Assembly (NCBI RefSeq): GCF_902825325.1
Contig: NZ_CADEAR010000005.1
Location: 248,001-312,000, forward strand
Source: Brucella tritici
GTDB lineage: Bacteria; Pseudomonadota; Alphaproteobacteria; Rhizobiales; Rhizobiaceae
DNA length: 64,000 nt
Direction of reading: 5' to 3'
The position numbers and the translations under genes are program-made. Numbering within the stretch: the stretch's first letter is position 1; each line of letters starts with the position of its first letter. Under the pieces are notes generated by a model. It was not told where the DNA came from. It was given only the letters and a program-made list of their open reading frames with translations, and ran no database searches. Of this stretch, positions 42,758 to 51,886 are shown piece by piece.

Positions 42758-43294
42758 ATGAGAAGCCTTCTCTTAAAACTTGCGATAGGGGTTATGGGTT
42801 GCGGTTCACTATACCTCATTCAAGCCCCCGACGCTCGGGCCGAAAGCTGGGGATGCCAAGTTATCCTGTGTTTATCCAATCCCGGCGGCCCAATGCAATA
42901 TTCCGAATGTCGACCGCCTATCCAGAAACTCTGGAGTTGGCTGGCAAGAGGCCATGCATTTCCCACATGCAATGGTATTGGTTTTAAAAGTTCGCGGCCG
43001 CGCTATGAGCCGTATTATTGTCAATCCAGATATCGTCTATTTGCCGGACAAAGTGCAGGCGGACGTGCGGCAACATGTATCTCAACATCTCTTCAGGCTG
43101 TGGATGGCGCCTTTTGCCGGAACGAAAGAAGCATCGCTTCCACTGAAAAGACGGTCATCTCGCCGCGAATGCAGCGAAACAATAGCCGCAATCAATGCTT
43201 GGCATATGTAACCACCCGGCCATTCGTTCGCGAAAAACCGAGTTATATCGATGTGACTATCGATCACTTGGGTAAGCACAGAGTGTGGTACTAA
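42758..43294 (+). CDS. TrbM/KikA-like secreted cysteine-rich protein
   Basis: About 178 residues from ATG 42758 (MRSLLLKLAIGVMGCGSLYL); ATG 42752 is nearer to the GGAG site than ideal. The signal peptide ends at about DARAES. The mature start WGCQVILCLSNPGGPMQYSE then CRPPIQKLWSWLARGHAFPT recalls TrbM/KikA proteins (C..LLC......S.C...I), which head mating-pair formation operons. Further cysteines suggest periplasmic disulfides. First gene of the virB operon. Confidence 0.6.
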   Translation: MRSLLLKLAIGVMGCGSLYLIQAPDARAESWGCQVILCLSNPGGPMQYSECRPPIQKLWSWLARGHAFPTCNGIGFKSSRPRYEPYYCQSRYRLFAGQSAGGRAATCISTSLQAVDGAFCRNERSIASTEKTVISPRMQRNNSRNQCLAYVTTRPFVREKPSYIDVTIDHLGKHRVWY

Positions 43295-43297
43295 GCC

Positions 43298-43987
43298 ATG
43301 CCTGTTTCGTTTCTCGTTCTCGCTCAAACTTGCGCAGCTTTTGTTTCGCCCGAAACGCTCGCCGGTGTCGTCAGCCTGGAAAGTGGTTTTGCCCCTTTTA
43401 ATATTCGCATCAACAGCGGTTTGCCGCTCAAGCAGCAACCAGCGACAAAAGCCGAAGCGATCGAGGTTGCAACTTCACTTGTCGCCGAGCAGCAGGACAT
43501 TCAGCTTGGTCTGGGCGGTATCAGCCTTGAGGACTTGAGAAAATCAAATCTATCGATCGCTGACGCATTCGATCCCTGTTTGAATCTCAAAACAACTGCT
43601 CATCTTCTCGATGGCTATTATCGCCATGCAGTCGAAGAAAATTTCGACCCGGTAAGGGCTGAAAAACGCATGCTGAGATCCTGGTATGGGCGTGGTGACG
43701 CCTCGATCGGTGAAATGGTCCGATACGACGAACAGGTCTTCCAGAAAATCAAACAACTGCGGCCAACCATGGCCAAGCTCGTCATCGAAAATGCCGTGGA
43801 GAAAAGGGGCGCTGTACATGATCCATCTGTTGCCCCTGTGACGAGCAGAAGCAGGCCGAGCGCGGCCAATAATGCCCCGGGGGAAGCAGCTTTCGTCCCA
43901 CCTGTGTCCTCGTGGGATGTCTTCAGGAACTCACGCAATTTATCGGTTCTCGTGTTTCAGAACAATCAAAAGGAGCAAAGCGAATGA
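43298..43987 (+). CDS. virB1: VirB1 lytic transglycosylase
   Basis: 229 residues. The SLT domain begins SPETLAGVVSLESGFAPFNI with the catalytic Glu in SLESGF, and continues LGGISLEDLRKSNLSIADAF, DPCLNLKTTAHLLDGYY and RSWYGRGD. It opens the peptidoglycan for the secretion channel. No clear signal peptide is seen beyond a short hydrophobic start. The Ala/Pro/Ser-rich tail is typical. Its stop overlaps the virB2 start (ATGA). Confidence 0.88.
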   Translation: MPVSFLVLAQTCAAFVSPETLAGVVSLESGFAPFNIRINSGLPLKQQPATKAEAIEVATSLVAEQQDIQLGLGGISLEDLRKSNLSIADAFDPCLNLKTTAHLLDGYYRHAVEENFDPVRAEKRMLRSWYGRGDASIGEMVRYDEQVFQKIKQLRPTMAKLVIENAVEKRGAVHDPSVAPVTSRSRPSAANNAPGEAAFVPPVSSWDVFRNSRNLSVLVFQNNQKEQSE

Positions 43988-44283
43988 ATTTCTATTGCCG
44001 ACTCCGTCCAATTTTCGCCTCTTGCATTATGGCCGCGGCCATTGTGCCGATAGTGAGCCAGCCTGCATTTGCACAAGCAGCTGGTATCGAAACCATTCTC
44101 CAAAACATCGTTGATCTTCTCACCGGCAACATATTCAGACTGCTTGCGACCATTGCGGTGATCGTGATCGCCATCGCATGGATGTTTGGTTACATGGATT
44201 TGCGTCGGGCAGGGTACTGGATCATCGGGATCGGCGTCATTGCTGGTTCATCTGAGCTTGTTGGTACCATCGTCGGAAGCTGA
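43984..44283 (+). CDS. virB2: VirB2 pilin
   Basis: 99 residues: signal peptide MNFYCRLRPIFASCIMAAAI to PAFAQA, then two membrane helices (NIFRLLATIAVIVIAIAWMF and YWIIGIGVIAGSSELVGTIV) around GYMDLRRAGY. This is the usual short major pilin of type IV secretion. Translationally coupled to virB1. Confidence 0.88.
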   Translation: MNFYCRLRPIFASCIMAAAIVPIVSQPAFAQAAGIETILQNIVDLLTGNIFRLLATIAVIVIAIAWMFGYMDLRRAGYWIIGIGVIAGSSELVGTIVGS

Positions 44284-44286
44284 GCG

Positions 44287-44628
44287 ATGATAAGTGTTGA
44301 GCCAATCTTCGAGGAAGACACGTTGTTTCTTGCCTGCACCCGACCCGCTATGGTTGCTGGCGTGACGATGGAGGCCATGGGCATCAACGTCATGACAACG
44401 ACGATATTCTATCTCGTTGCTGGCTCGATTTCCTATGCTCTTGTCGGCATCGTTTTCCATTTCGTTTTTCGAGCTCTCATCAAACACGACCATAACATGT
44501 TTCGCATTGTGCTCGCATGGGTGGATACGCGTGGTCGATCTCGCAATAGCGGATATTGGGGTGGGGCAACGCTATCTCCGCTTTGCCTGATACGTCGATA
44601 TGATGAAAGGGATCTCAACCTTGCCTGA
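44287..44628 (+). CDS. virB3: VirB3 inner-membrane protein
   Basis: 113 residues. LFLACTRPAMVAGVTMEAMG is the VirB3 signature (ACTRPxMxxGV), followed by a helix TTTIFYLVAGSISYALVGIV. It assembles with VirB4 at the pilus base. Its end overlaps the virB4 frame by 29 bases. Confidence 0.88.
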   Translation: MISVEPIFEEDTLFLACTRPAMVAGVTMEAMGINVMTTTIFYLVAGSISYALVGIVFHFVFRALIKHDHNMFRIVLAWVDTRGRSRNSGYWGGATLSPLCLIRRYDERDLNLA

Positions 44629-47011
44629 CATCATGAAGCTAAAGGTCCGGGAACTTCGACCGGAAATCTACATTCCTTACGTCCGTCATGTCGATGAGAC
44701 GACGATTGCTCTTAACGCCGGAACGCTGATGGTGATGATCGCACTGGAAGGAGTGTCATTCGAAACGGCAGATGTGCTCGATTTGAATGGATTACACCGT
44801 GACCTCAACACCCTTTATCGCAACATCGCCGATGAGCGGCTTGCCTTATGGACGCATGTTATCAGGCGGCGGAACGACAGTTATCCGGACGGAGAATTTT
44901 CGGCAGCGTTTTCGAACGCCCTTAACGAAAAATATCGCCTCAAGATGGCTGGCGAAAGCCTCTTTTGTAACGACCTTTATCTCACGCTGCTCTGGTCTCC
45001 GGCCCGTTACGGTGCAGATAAAACGACACGATTTTTTTCAAAGCTAAGACGAGCGCAAAATGTCGAACTTGATGAGGAGGCATTTAAAGATCTCCAGGAC
45101 AAGGTAATTGATGTAACTGCAGGCCTGGAGCGGTTTCACCCGCGCGTGCTTTCGCTTTATGAGCGAGGCGGGCTTGTGTATTCACAACTGAGCGAAGTTT
45201 TGCACCAACTGGTTGGTGGTAGGCGCGAGCCCGTTCCGTTGACGGAAGGACCAGTTTCTTCCGCTATTTACTCTGACCGCGTTATCATTGGGCGAGAAAC
45301 TGTCGAGATCCGGCACGAGGCTGAAAGCCGCTATGCCGGTATACTAAGTTTCAAAGAATATCCAGCTCGCACCAGAACAGGCATGCTCGATGGGGTGCTC
45401 TCGAGTCCATTTGAATTTATCCTGACGCAATCCTTTGCATTCACCTCAAAATCAGACGCTCGATCGATCCTGGGCCGTAAGCAAAATCAGATGCTTAGCA
45501 GTGGTGACAAAGCAGCATCCCAGATTGGTGATCTCGAGCAAGCGATGGACGACCTTGAATCAAACCGATTTGTTCTGGGCGGGCATCATCTTTCGCTTGC
45601 CGTCTTTGCTTCCTCCGTCAAAGATCTCGCCGACAACCTCGCCAAGGCGCGGGCAAGTCTTACGAGTGGTGGGGCCGTCGTTGCACGCGAAGATCTTGGA
45701 TTAGAGGCCGCCTGGTGGGCACAGCTTCCTGGGAATTTCCGCTACCGTGCACGGTCCGGGGCGATTACATCGCGTAATTTTGCAGCGCTTTCACCCTATC
45801 ATTCGTATCCGACCGGTCAGAAGGACAATAACGAATGGGGGCCAGCTGTCGCGCTATTGAAGACGGCTTCCGGGTCGCCGTTTTATTTCAATTTTCATTA
45901 CGGCGATCTCGGCAACACCTTCATGTGCGGACCATCGGGGACCGGTAAGACGGTCATCATCAACTTCATGCTTTCTCAACTCGAAAAACACGATCCTCAT
46001 GTTGTGTTCTTCGACAAGGATCGTGGAGCCGACCTTTATGTGCGGGCCGCCGGCGGAACATATCTTCCGCTCAAAAATGGTAGTCCGACCGGATGTGCTC
46101 CTTTAAAGGCGCTCAAGCTCACACCTGAAAATAAAGTGTTCCTTGCTGTGTGGGTTGGCAAACTTGTTCGCTCCAATGTTCGAGATTTGACCGTAACCGA
46201 ACTGCGTGACATCGCTGTTGCGATCGATGGCCTATCAGATCTGCCTAGAGAGCGCCGAACGATTGGTGCACTACGCACATTCTTGAACAATACCGATCCT
46301 GAAGGGATCGCTGCTAGGCTTTGCCGTTGGGAACGCGAAGGGCCGCTTGGCTGGGTCTTCGACAATGACGACGACGATATTGGCCTCAACGAATTTGCCC
46401 CGATGAGGGCAGGAAGGGGCGGGAAGTTCGTCGGTTACGACATGACGGAGTTTCTCGACCATGAAGAAATCCGTACGCCCCTTATGGCTTATCTGTTTCA
46501 TCGTGTCGAACAGCTGATTGATGGAAGGCGCATACTCATCGTTATCGATGAGTTCTGGAAAGCGCTGCAGGACGATGGCTTTCGCGATCTGGCGCAAAAC
46601 AAGCTCAAAACCATCCGCAAGCAAAATGGTCTGATGCTGTTTGCAACACAAAGCCCGCGCGATGCGATTATCTCTCCAATTGCACATACGATAATCGAGC
46701 AATGTCCGACGCAGATTTTCCTCCCGAATTCGCGCGGTAATCACGCTGACTATGTCGATGGGTTCAAGCTTACCGAACGTGAATACGAACTGATTGCGCG
46801 CGAACTATCAGTCGAAAGCCGGCAATTCTTGTTGAAACAGGGGCACAACAGCGTCGTTGCAGAGCTCGACCTGAACGGCCTTGATGATGAACTGGCTGTT
46901 CTTTCCGGTCGTACCGGAAATGTCGAGCTTGTCGATACGATCCGCGCTGAAATCGGAAACGATCCTGCGGACTGGCTTCCAGTTTTTCAGAAAAGAAGGA
47001 GTGCAAGTTGA
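44600..47011 (+). CDS. virB4: VirB4 ATPase
   Basis: 803 residues (ATG 44600; ATG 44633, MKLKVRELRPE, is an alternative just after the virB3 stop). N-terminal CagE/TrbE/VirB domain, then Walker A MCGPSGTGKTVIINFM near residue 443 and Walker B RILIVIDEFWKALQDD near 645, followed by FATQSPRDAI and PTQIFLPNSRG. The largest conserved ATPase of the channel, driving pilus assembly and secretion. Frame intact. Confidence 0.93.
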   Translation: MMKGISTLPDIMKLKVRELRPEIYIPYVRHVDETTIALNAGTLMVMIALEGVSFETADVLDLNGLHRDLNTLYRNIADERLALWTHVIRRRNDSYPDGEFSAAFSNALNEKYRLKMAGESLFCNDLYLTLLWSPARYGADKTTRFFSKLRRAQNVELDEEAFKDLQDKVIDVTAGLERFHPRVLSLYERGGLVYSQLSEVLHQLVGGRREPVPLTEGPVSSAIYSDRVIIGRETVEIRHEAESRYAGILSFKEYPARTRTGMLDGVLSSPFEFILTQSFAFTSKSDARSILGRKQNQMLSSGDKAASQIGDLEQAMDDLESNRFVLGGHHLSLAVFASSVKDLADNLAKARASLTSGGAVVAREDLGLEAAWWAQLPGNFRYRARSGAITSRNFAALSPYHSYPTGQKDNNEWGPAVALLKTASGSPFYFNFHYGDLGNTFMCGPSGTGKTVIINFMLSQLEKHDPHVVFFDKDRGADLYVRAAGGTYLPLKNGSPTGCAPLKALKLTPENKVFLAVWVGKLVRSNVRDLTVTELRDIAVAIDGLSDLPRERRTIGALRTFLNNTDPEGIAARLCRWEREGPLGWVFDNDDDDIGLNEFAPMRAGRGGKFVGYDMTEFLDHEEIRTPLMAYLFHRVEQLIDGRRILIVIDEFWKALQDDGFRDLAQNKLKTIRKQNGLMLFATQSPRDAIISPIAHTIIEQCPTQIFLPNSRGNHADYVDGFKLTEREYELIARELSVESRQFLLKQGHNSVVAELDLNGLDDELAVLSGRTGNVELVDTIRAEIGNDPADWLPVFQKRRSAS

Positions 47012-47709
47012 TGGCTTCCTACAGACGCTTTTGCGCAATGATGGCTACAGTGCTGACCTTGTCGACAGGAGCTGCGATGGGGCAGGGCATTCCTGTCATT
47101 GATCAAACAGCGATAGCCAAACATCTGGAAAGCATCGCGCAGTTGAAATCGCAGCTCGATGTTCTTCATCAGCAAATTGAGAAGGCCGAAGAGCTTTATA
47201 CCTCTTTCAACAAGCTGACAGACATGGCGGATGTCGCACAGGTTCTCAATGATCCAGCGATCCGAAAAGCCCTTCCGCCGGAATTTGCTGCCGTAGAAGG
47301 ATTATTCGAAGGCAATGGCAGCGGAGCGTTGAACGATGCTGCAACAAAATTCCTCGACAAAAATACGACCTACAAAACCTCTGCTGACGATTTTTACGCA
47401 AATGAACTGTCCCGTGTGCAGAACAAAAATGCCGGCCAGATGGGGATCGGTCAGAAAATTTACGACGCCGCAACAAAACGCATCGAAGGAATTGATGAAC
47501 TCCGTCAGAAAGTTTCCACGGCAAGTGAAGCCAAGGAAATTGCCGATTTGCAAGCAAGGCTCCTAGCCGAGCAAGCCTTTGTGCAAACCGATGTGCTGCG
47601 TATGGAAGGCTTGCGCATGGTTCAGCAGGCGCAAACGCAGGTTGATGATCAGCGCAAGGCAGAAGATTGGCGCCGTCGCATGGATGCAATGAAGGGGGCG
47701 CTGAAATGA
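47011..47709 (+). CDS. virB5: VirB5-like minor pilin
   Basis: 232 residues from ATG 47011, which shares its A with the virB4 TGA; AAGGAG precedes it. The signal peptide MASYRRFCAMMATVLTLSTG AAMG is followed by an all-helical secreted protein with IDQTAIAKHLESIAQLKSQL and ELRQKVSTASEAKEIADLQA. It sits at the pilus tip in the family. Good match in position and architecture. Confidence 0.85.
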   Translation: MASYRRFCAMMATVLTLSTGAAMGQGIPVIDQTAIAKHLESIAQLKSQLDVLHQQIEKAEELYTSFNKLTDMADVAQVLNDPAIRKALPPEFAAVEGLFEGNGSGALNDAATKFLDKNTTYKTSADDFYANELSRVQNKNAGQMGIGQKIYDAATKRIEGIDELRQKVSTASEAKEIADLQARLLAEQAFVQTDVLRMEGLRMVQQAQTQVDDQRKAEDWRRRMDAMKGALK

Positions 47710-47939
47710 AAAATTTCCTGATCCTGACAGCGTTCGTCCTCCTGTCCGCATGCACAGAGAAAGCAGAAGCGACCTACACGGTCGAAGACTTGCTGGCCGA
47801 TCACAGAATGCTGTCGCGCATTCTCGACAAGTGTCGCAACAATCCAGGTAAGTTGCGCAATACGGTCAATTGCATGAATGCCGAAGCGGCCAATAGCAAG
47901 TTGCGTTTCCAGAATATACGCAAGGCGCTTGGAGGCTAG
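47706..47939 (+). CDS. EexN-like entry-exclusion lipoprotein
   Basis: 77 residues. Lipoprotein signal MKNFLILTAFVLLSACTEK (lipobox LSAC) followed by TYTVEDLLADHRMLSRILDK, CRNNPGKLRNTVNCMNAEAA, the EexN pattern with paired cysteines. Such proteins block redundant uptake of the same element. It lies between virB5 and virB6, its usual place, and overlaps the virB5 stop by ATGA. Confidence 0.85.
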   Translation: MKNFLILTAFVLLSACTEKAEATYTVEDLLADHRMLSRILDKCRNNPGKLRNTVNCMNAEAANSKLRFQNIRKALGG

Positions 47940-47943
47940 CACC

Positions 47944-48858
47944 GTGTATCACGTTTTCGAGTTTATTGATGGACAATTCAAGCGGCCGTTGGAGATGTTC
48001 ATATCCGATGGGACGTCGAATATTGCCGAATGGCTTTCAGGCCCGCTTACCGTTGCCGTGACCCTTTACGTTATCCTGTTTGGTTATCTTATCTTGCGCG
48101 GTTCGGTGCATGAACCCATCCTGGATTTTGCTTTTCGCGCAATCAAGCTTGCGATCATCGTGACGCTGGTCAAGAACGCCAGCGAATACCAGACCTATGT
48201 CACCAATATTTTTTTCGAACAGCTGCCGCGCGAGATTTCGCAAGCACTTAATTCCGGTGCCGCGCCGAGCGCATCGACCTTCGATAGTCTGCTGGATAAA
48301 GGACAGAACTCAGCAACCGACATCTGGTCACGATCCTCCTGGCCCATCGATATTGTAACTGGTGTTGGCGGATTATTGGTGATTGGCGTCAGCTTTCTTG
48401 TCGCGGGAATAGGCTATGTCGTTTCACTTTATGCGCGATTGGCACTAGCCATCGTGCTGGCGATCGGCCCAATCTTCATCGCATTTGCCATGTTCCAGTC
48501 GACGCGACGCTTCACAGAGGCATGGATCGGACAAGTGGCAAATTTTGTCATTCTTCAGGTTCTTGTCGTCGCTGTTGGAGCGCTGCTGATTGCATGTCTC
48601 GACACAACTTTTACAGCAATCGAGGGCTATTCCGATGTCTTGATGCGCCCCATCGCGCTTTGTGCCGTCGGCATTGCCGCTCTTTATGTCTTTTATCAGC
48701 TTCCAGGCATCGCTTCGGCCCTAGCGTCCGGCGGAGCGTCTCTGGCTTACGGCTATACAGCTTCACGCGATGCGCATGAAGGATTGCTTGCCAAGGCAAC
48801 ATCGCGGAGCGTGGGGTTCATGGCTCGCGGCACCCGCATGATGAGAAGAGCATTCTGA
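47944..48858 (+). CDS. virB6: VirB6 inner-membrane channel protein
   Basis: 304 residues. I use GTG 47944 (VYHVFEFIDGQFKRPLEMFI) because GGAGG lies upstream; the longer frame from 47878 overlaps eexN heavily. Five or more hydrophobic helices (LTVAVTLYVILFGYLILRGS, VTGVGGLLVIGVSFLVAGIG, ALAIVLAIGPIFIAFAMFQS, VANFVILQVLVVAVGALLIA) match the TrbL/VirB6 family that lines the inner-membrane pore. Confidence 0.9.
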   Translation: MYHVFEFIDGQFKRPLEMFISDGTSNIAEWLSGPLTVAVTLYVILFGYLILRGSVHEPILDFAFRAIKLAIIVTLVKNASEYQTYVTNIFFEQLPREISQALNSGAAPSASTFDSLLDKGQNSATDIWSRSSWPIDIVTGVGGLLVIGVSFLVAGIGYVVSLYARLALAIVLAIGPIFIAFAMFQSTRRFTEAWIGQVANFVILQVLVVAVGALLIACLDTTFTAIEGYSDVLMRPIALCAVGIAALYVFYQLPGIASALASGGASLAYGYTASRDAHEGLLAKATSRSVGFMARGTRMMRRAF

Positions 48859-48875
48859 GCGAAGGAGATCTGCGT

Positions 48876-49166
48876 ATGACCTCGTCTGCGGCGATAAAAA
48901 ACAGGTATTTATCAGTGATCAAGCCGACCTTGGTTCTCGGGTTCGCGGTCGCACTTGCCAGTTGTTCGTCGCTGACAAATTCCTTGCCAAAATGTGATGG
49001 AAATGCGCGAAGACCACTGAATCGCGCAATGTGGCAATGGGAAAAATCGAGTGCACTGCCGAAGTCCAAAGCGGAATCCATCACGCGCTTTGTTGATGAA
49101 CGCAAACCATCCAGGGCTTTTGATCATTTCGATATTGAAGCTTCTTTTGGCGATTGCGAGGATTGA
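48876..49166 (+). CDS. virB7: VirB7-position lipoprotein
   Basis: 96 residues. The hydrophobic lead VIKPTLVLGFAVALASCSSL has a lipobox LASC. The mature part has KCDGNARRPLNRAMWQWE and a terminal Cys (SFGDCED). It is larger than classical VirB7 but in its place and lipidated, expected to pair with VirB9 in the outer-membrane core. Its TGA shares bases with the virB8 ATG. Confidence 0.75.
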   Translation: MTSSAAIKNRYLSVIKPTLVLGFAVALASCSSLTNSLPKCDGNARRPLNRAMWQWEKSSALPKSKAESITRFVDERKPSRAFDHFDIEASFGDCED

Positions 49167-49837
49167 TGGTTACGACAGACAATCTCAAAAGCTATTTCGA
49201 GAAAGCGCGTCGCTTTGATCAAGACCGCATGATTCAGGTCGAGCGATCAAATCGCTTGGCGTGGTCGATCGCAATTGCGTCCGCTATTGTTGCCGGCATA
49301 TCAATCATCGCCGTTGCGAGCCTTGCGCCGCTGAAAACTGTCGAACCTTTCGTGGTTCGTGTCGACAATTCTACCGGGATCGTTGATGTCGTTTCAGCGC
49401 TATCGGCGACCGCTGGCACTTACGACGAAGCCGTGACCAAATATTTTGCGGCAAAATATGTTCGTGGACGCGAAGGCTATGTCTGGAGCGAAGCCCAGGA
49501 GAATTTTCGAACAATTGCGCTTCTCTCTACGCAAGCCGAACAGGCGCGGTTCGCAGCTACTTATCGTGGCAGCAATCCGCAATCACCACAAAATGTCTAT
49601 GGCCGTTCTGCCACGGTGCGGATTAACATCGTCTCCATCGCGCTCATTAATCAGAACGTTGCATCGGTACGCTACATGCGTAGCGTAACCCGCGGTGAAG
49701 AAGTCCGGACAACACATTTTGTTGCGACCCTCACCTATTCCTACGCCAACGCTCCGATGTCATCGACAGACCGACTGGTGAACCCGCTTGGTTTCGCTGT
49801 TAGCGAATATCGGGCAGATCCGGAGGCAATCGATTGA
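49166..49837 (+). CDS. virB8: VirB8 assembly factor
   Basis: About 223 residues from ATG 49166 (MVTTDNLKSYFEKARRFDQD). One N-terminal membrane helix (LAWSIAIASAIVAGISIIAV) and a periplasmic NTF2-like domain (TVEPFVVRVDNSTGIVDVVS, YVRGREGYVW, VRYMRSVTRGEEVRTTHFVA, NPLGFAVSEYRADPE). It nucleates assembly of the channel. Start shares its A with the virB7 stop. Confidence 0.92.
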   Translation: MVTTDNLKSYFEKARRFDQDRMIQVERSNRLAWSIAIASAIVAGISIIAVASLAPLKTVEPFVVRVDNSTGIVDVVSALSATAGTYDEAVTKYFAAKYVRGREGYVWSEAQENFRTIALLSTQAEQARFAATYRGSNPQSPQNVYGRSATVRINIVSIALINQNVASVRYMRSVTRGEEVRTTHFVATLTYSYANAPMSSTDRLVNPLGFAVSEYRADPEAID

Positions 49838-50697
49838 TGCGTTTTCCAATCATTGTCACATTTTTTCTGGCATCATCTGTGCCCAATGTCCTCGCGCTGG
49901 AGATACCGACAACAGCATCGCAGGACAGTCGGGTCCGTTTTGTCAGTTATCAGCCTTACAATATCACAAGGATCATCGGGTCCTTGCGCTCCTCGGTTCA
50001 AGTCGAGTTTGCTCGGGATGAGGAAATTGCACATGTGGCCCTTGGCAACAGCGTTGCCTGGGAAGTCGCACCAGCCGGTAATATCTTGTTTTTAAAACCA
50101 CGAGAAAACCAACCGGTTACCAATATCTCTGTTGTAACGACACGTCGGGACGGGTCTACGCGCAGTTACCAGATGGAACTTAAGGTGCGGGAGGGTTCGG
50201 TAGAAGTCGGAGAGAATACTTACTTTTATGTGAAATTCAGATATCCGCAGGAGGAAGCCGAACAGCGTCGCCAGCAAGCTGCGGCCCAGGCGCGCAAAGC
50301 CAAAGCCAAAGATGCTGACGATGTGCTGTCGCTTCACGAGGCATATGGTCCGCGCAATTGGCGGTACTCTGCACAAGGGGCAGAGGCACTGGAGCCACAA
50401 AGCGTCTACGACAACGGTAAAATCACAACATTCTCCTTTGCGGGCAATCAGGAAATGCCTGCGATCTATATGGAAAACTCCGACGGGTCGGAGAGCCTCG
50501 TGCCCAAAACTGTCGATGGCAATCTGGTCATGGTCCATGCGTTAAGCCGTAAATTCATTCTGCGACGAGGCAAAGATGTGCTGTGCGTATTCAACGAAGC
50601 CTATGACCGGATTGGCATCAACCCTGCCACAAACACGACGTCTCCTTCAGTTGAGCGCATCGTGAGACCGGATCTGGTGGGGCAGAGGAAGAAGTGA
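49837..50697 (+). CDS. virB9: VirB9 outer-membrane core protein
   Basis: 286 residues from ATG 49837. Signal peptide MRFPIIVTFFLASSVPNVLA. The conserved FVSYQPYNITRIIGSLRSSV and AWEVAPAGNILFLKPRE form the N-terminal lobe; the C-terminal lobe has NWRYSAQGAEALEPQSVYDN and GKITTFSFAGNQEMPAIYME. It builds the outer core with VirB7 and VirB10. Confidence 0.92.
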   Translation: MRFPIIVTFFLASSVPNVLALEIPTTASQDSRVRFVSYQPYNITRIIGSLRSSVQVEFARDEEIAHVALGNSVAWEVAPAGNILFLKPRENQPVTNISVVTTRRDGSTRSYQMELKVREGSVEVGENTYFYVKFRYPQEEAEQRRQQAAAQARKAKAKDADDVLSLHEAYGPRNWRYSAQGAEALEPQSVYDNGKITTFSFAGNQEMPAIYMENSDGSESLVPKTVDGNLVMVHALSRKFILRRGKDVLCVFNEAYDRIGINPATNTTSPSVERIVRPDLVGQRKK

Positions 50698-50702
50698 TTA
50701 AG

Positions 50703-51878
50703 ATGGCCGAGATTGAGGAACATCAGATCCCAGGCGAACGCGCCGAAACGGCTACAGCTACACGCATCGACAATAATCCAGTTCTCAAGCGCGGTGCGGT
50801 TGCACTCGCCATTGTGTTGTTTATTGGCTTTGCTCTGTGGTCGACATCTGGAAACAAAACAAAGGACAACAATATCCAGACCGAGCGCGTCGTGATCCGC
50901 CAAACGACACCCTTTGAGGCGGCAAGAGAAAAGACAGAGCCGGTTGAAGAAAAGCCGGTGGTAAAACTGCCAACACCGGTCCTTGAAGACCCCATGCCCC
51001 AAGTGGACGAATTGCTTGATGCCGCCCGTCGTGCGCCCGTTATGGCTTATAGCGGGGGACAGAAAAATTCGGCCTCACGAGGCGAAGGCGGGAACGGCAG
51101 TAATGCGGTACCAGATGGGAATTTTGTGCCAATCGATGGCAATTTTATTGGCCAGAACCAGCAAAATGCTGACGAACAACGGTTCGAAAATCTGCTGCGA
51201 CCGACCCGACTTGAGGGATCGCGCGCCGGTATGCTCGGAAATCGCGATTTCATCATCGCCATGGGTAGTTCGATCCCTTGTGTGCTCGAAACTGCACTTG
51301 CCTCTGATCAGCCGGGGTTTGCAAGCTGCGTGATCAACCGCGATGTTTTATCCGATAATGGCCGCGTGGTGCTGATGGAAAAGGGAACCCAGCTTGTCGG
51401 GGAATATCGTGGCGGTCTCCAACGGGGTCAAAAACGACTGTTTGTGCTTTGGAACAGGGCGAAAACGCCTCAAGGTGTGATCGTCATGCTTGCCTCGCCA
51501 GCAACCGATGCGTTTGGCCGCGCTGGCGTTGGTGGTCAGGTCGATACGCATTGGTGGGAGCGCTTTGGCAGTGCGCTTCTCCTTTCCGTCGTCGGCGATG
51601 CGACAAGTTACGCGAGCAGTCGTCTGCAAGACGGCAATTTTCATGCACAGAATACCGCAGATGCCGGCAAACAGGCTGCTGCCATTGCAGTGGAGCAATC
51701 AATTAATATTGCCCCGACACTCAACAAGCATCAGGGGGAATTGGTCTCCATCTTTGTCGCTCGCGATCTCGATTTTGCAGGCGTTTACCAGCTTCGTGTA
51801 ACCGAACCTAGAAATCGCATTCTCGATCGGGCAACTTTGGGTGATTTCCACCCGCCATCGACGCTTGTGACAAAATAG
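50703..51878 (+). CDS. virB10: VirB10 envelope-spanning protein
   Basis: About 391 residues from ATG 50703 (MAEIEEHQIPGERAE), just after the virB9 stop with AGGAAG upstream. One inner-membrane helix (RGAVALAIVLFIGFALWSTS), a proline-rich stalk (VEEKPVVKLPTPVLEDPMPQ), and the TrbI/VirB10 barrel domain (FIIAMGSSIPCVLETALASD, GRVVLMEKGTQLVGEYRGGL, GVGGQVDTHWWERFGSALLL). It transmits energy from the inner to the outer membrane. Confidence 0.93.
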   Translation: MAEIEEHQIPGERAETATATRIDNNPVLKRGAVALAIVLFIGFALWSTSGNKTKDNNIQTERVVIRQTTPFEAAREKTEPVEEKPVVKLPTPVLEDPMPQVDELLDAARRAPVMAYSGGQKNSASRGEGGNGSNAVPDGNFVPIDGNFIGQNQQNADEQRFENLLRPTRLEGSRAGMLGNRDFIIAMGSSIPCVLETALASDQPGFASCVINRDVLSDNGRVVLMEKGTQLVGEYRGGLQRGQKRLFVLWNRAKTPQGVIVMLASPATDAFGRAGVGGQVDTHWWERFGSALLLSVVGDATSYASSRLQDGNFHAQNTADAGKQAAAIAVEQSINIAPTLNKHQGELVSIFVARDLDFAGVYQLRVTEPRNRILDRATLGDFHPPSTLVTK

Positions 51879-51886
51879 GTGGACAA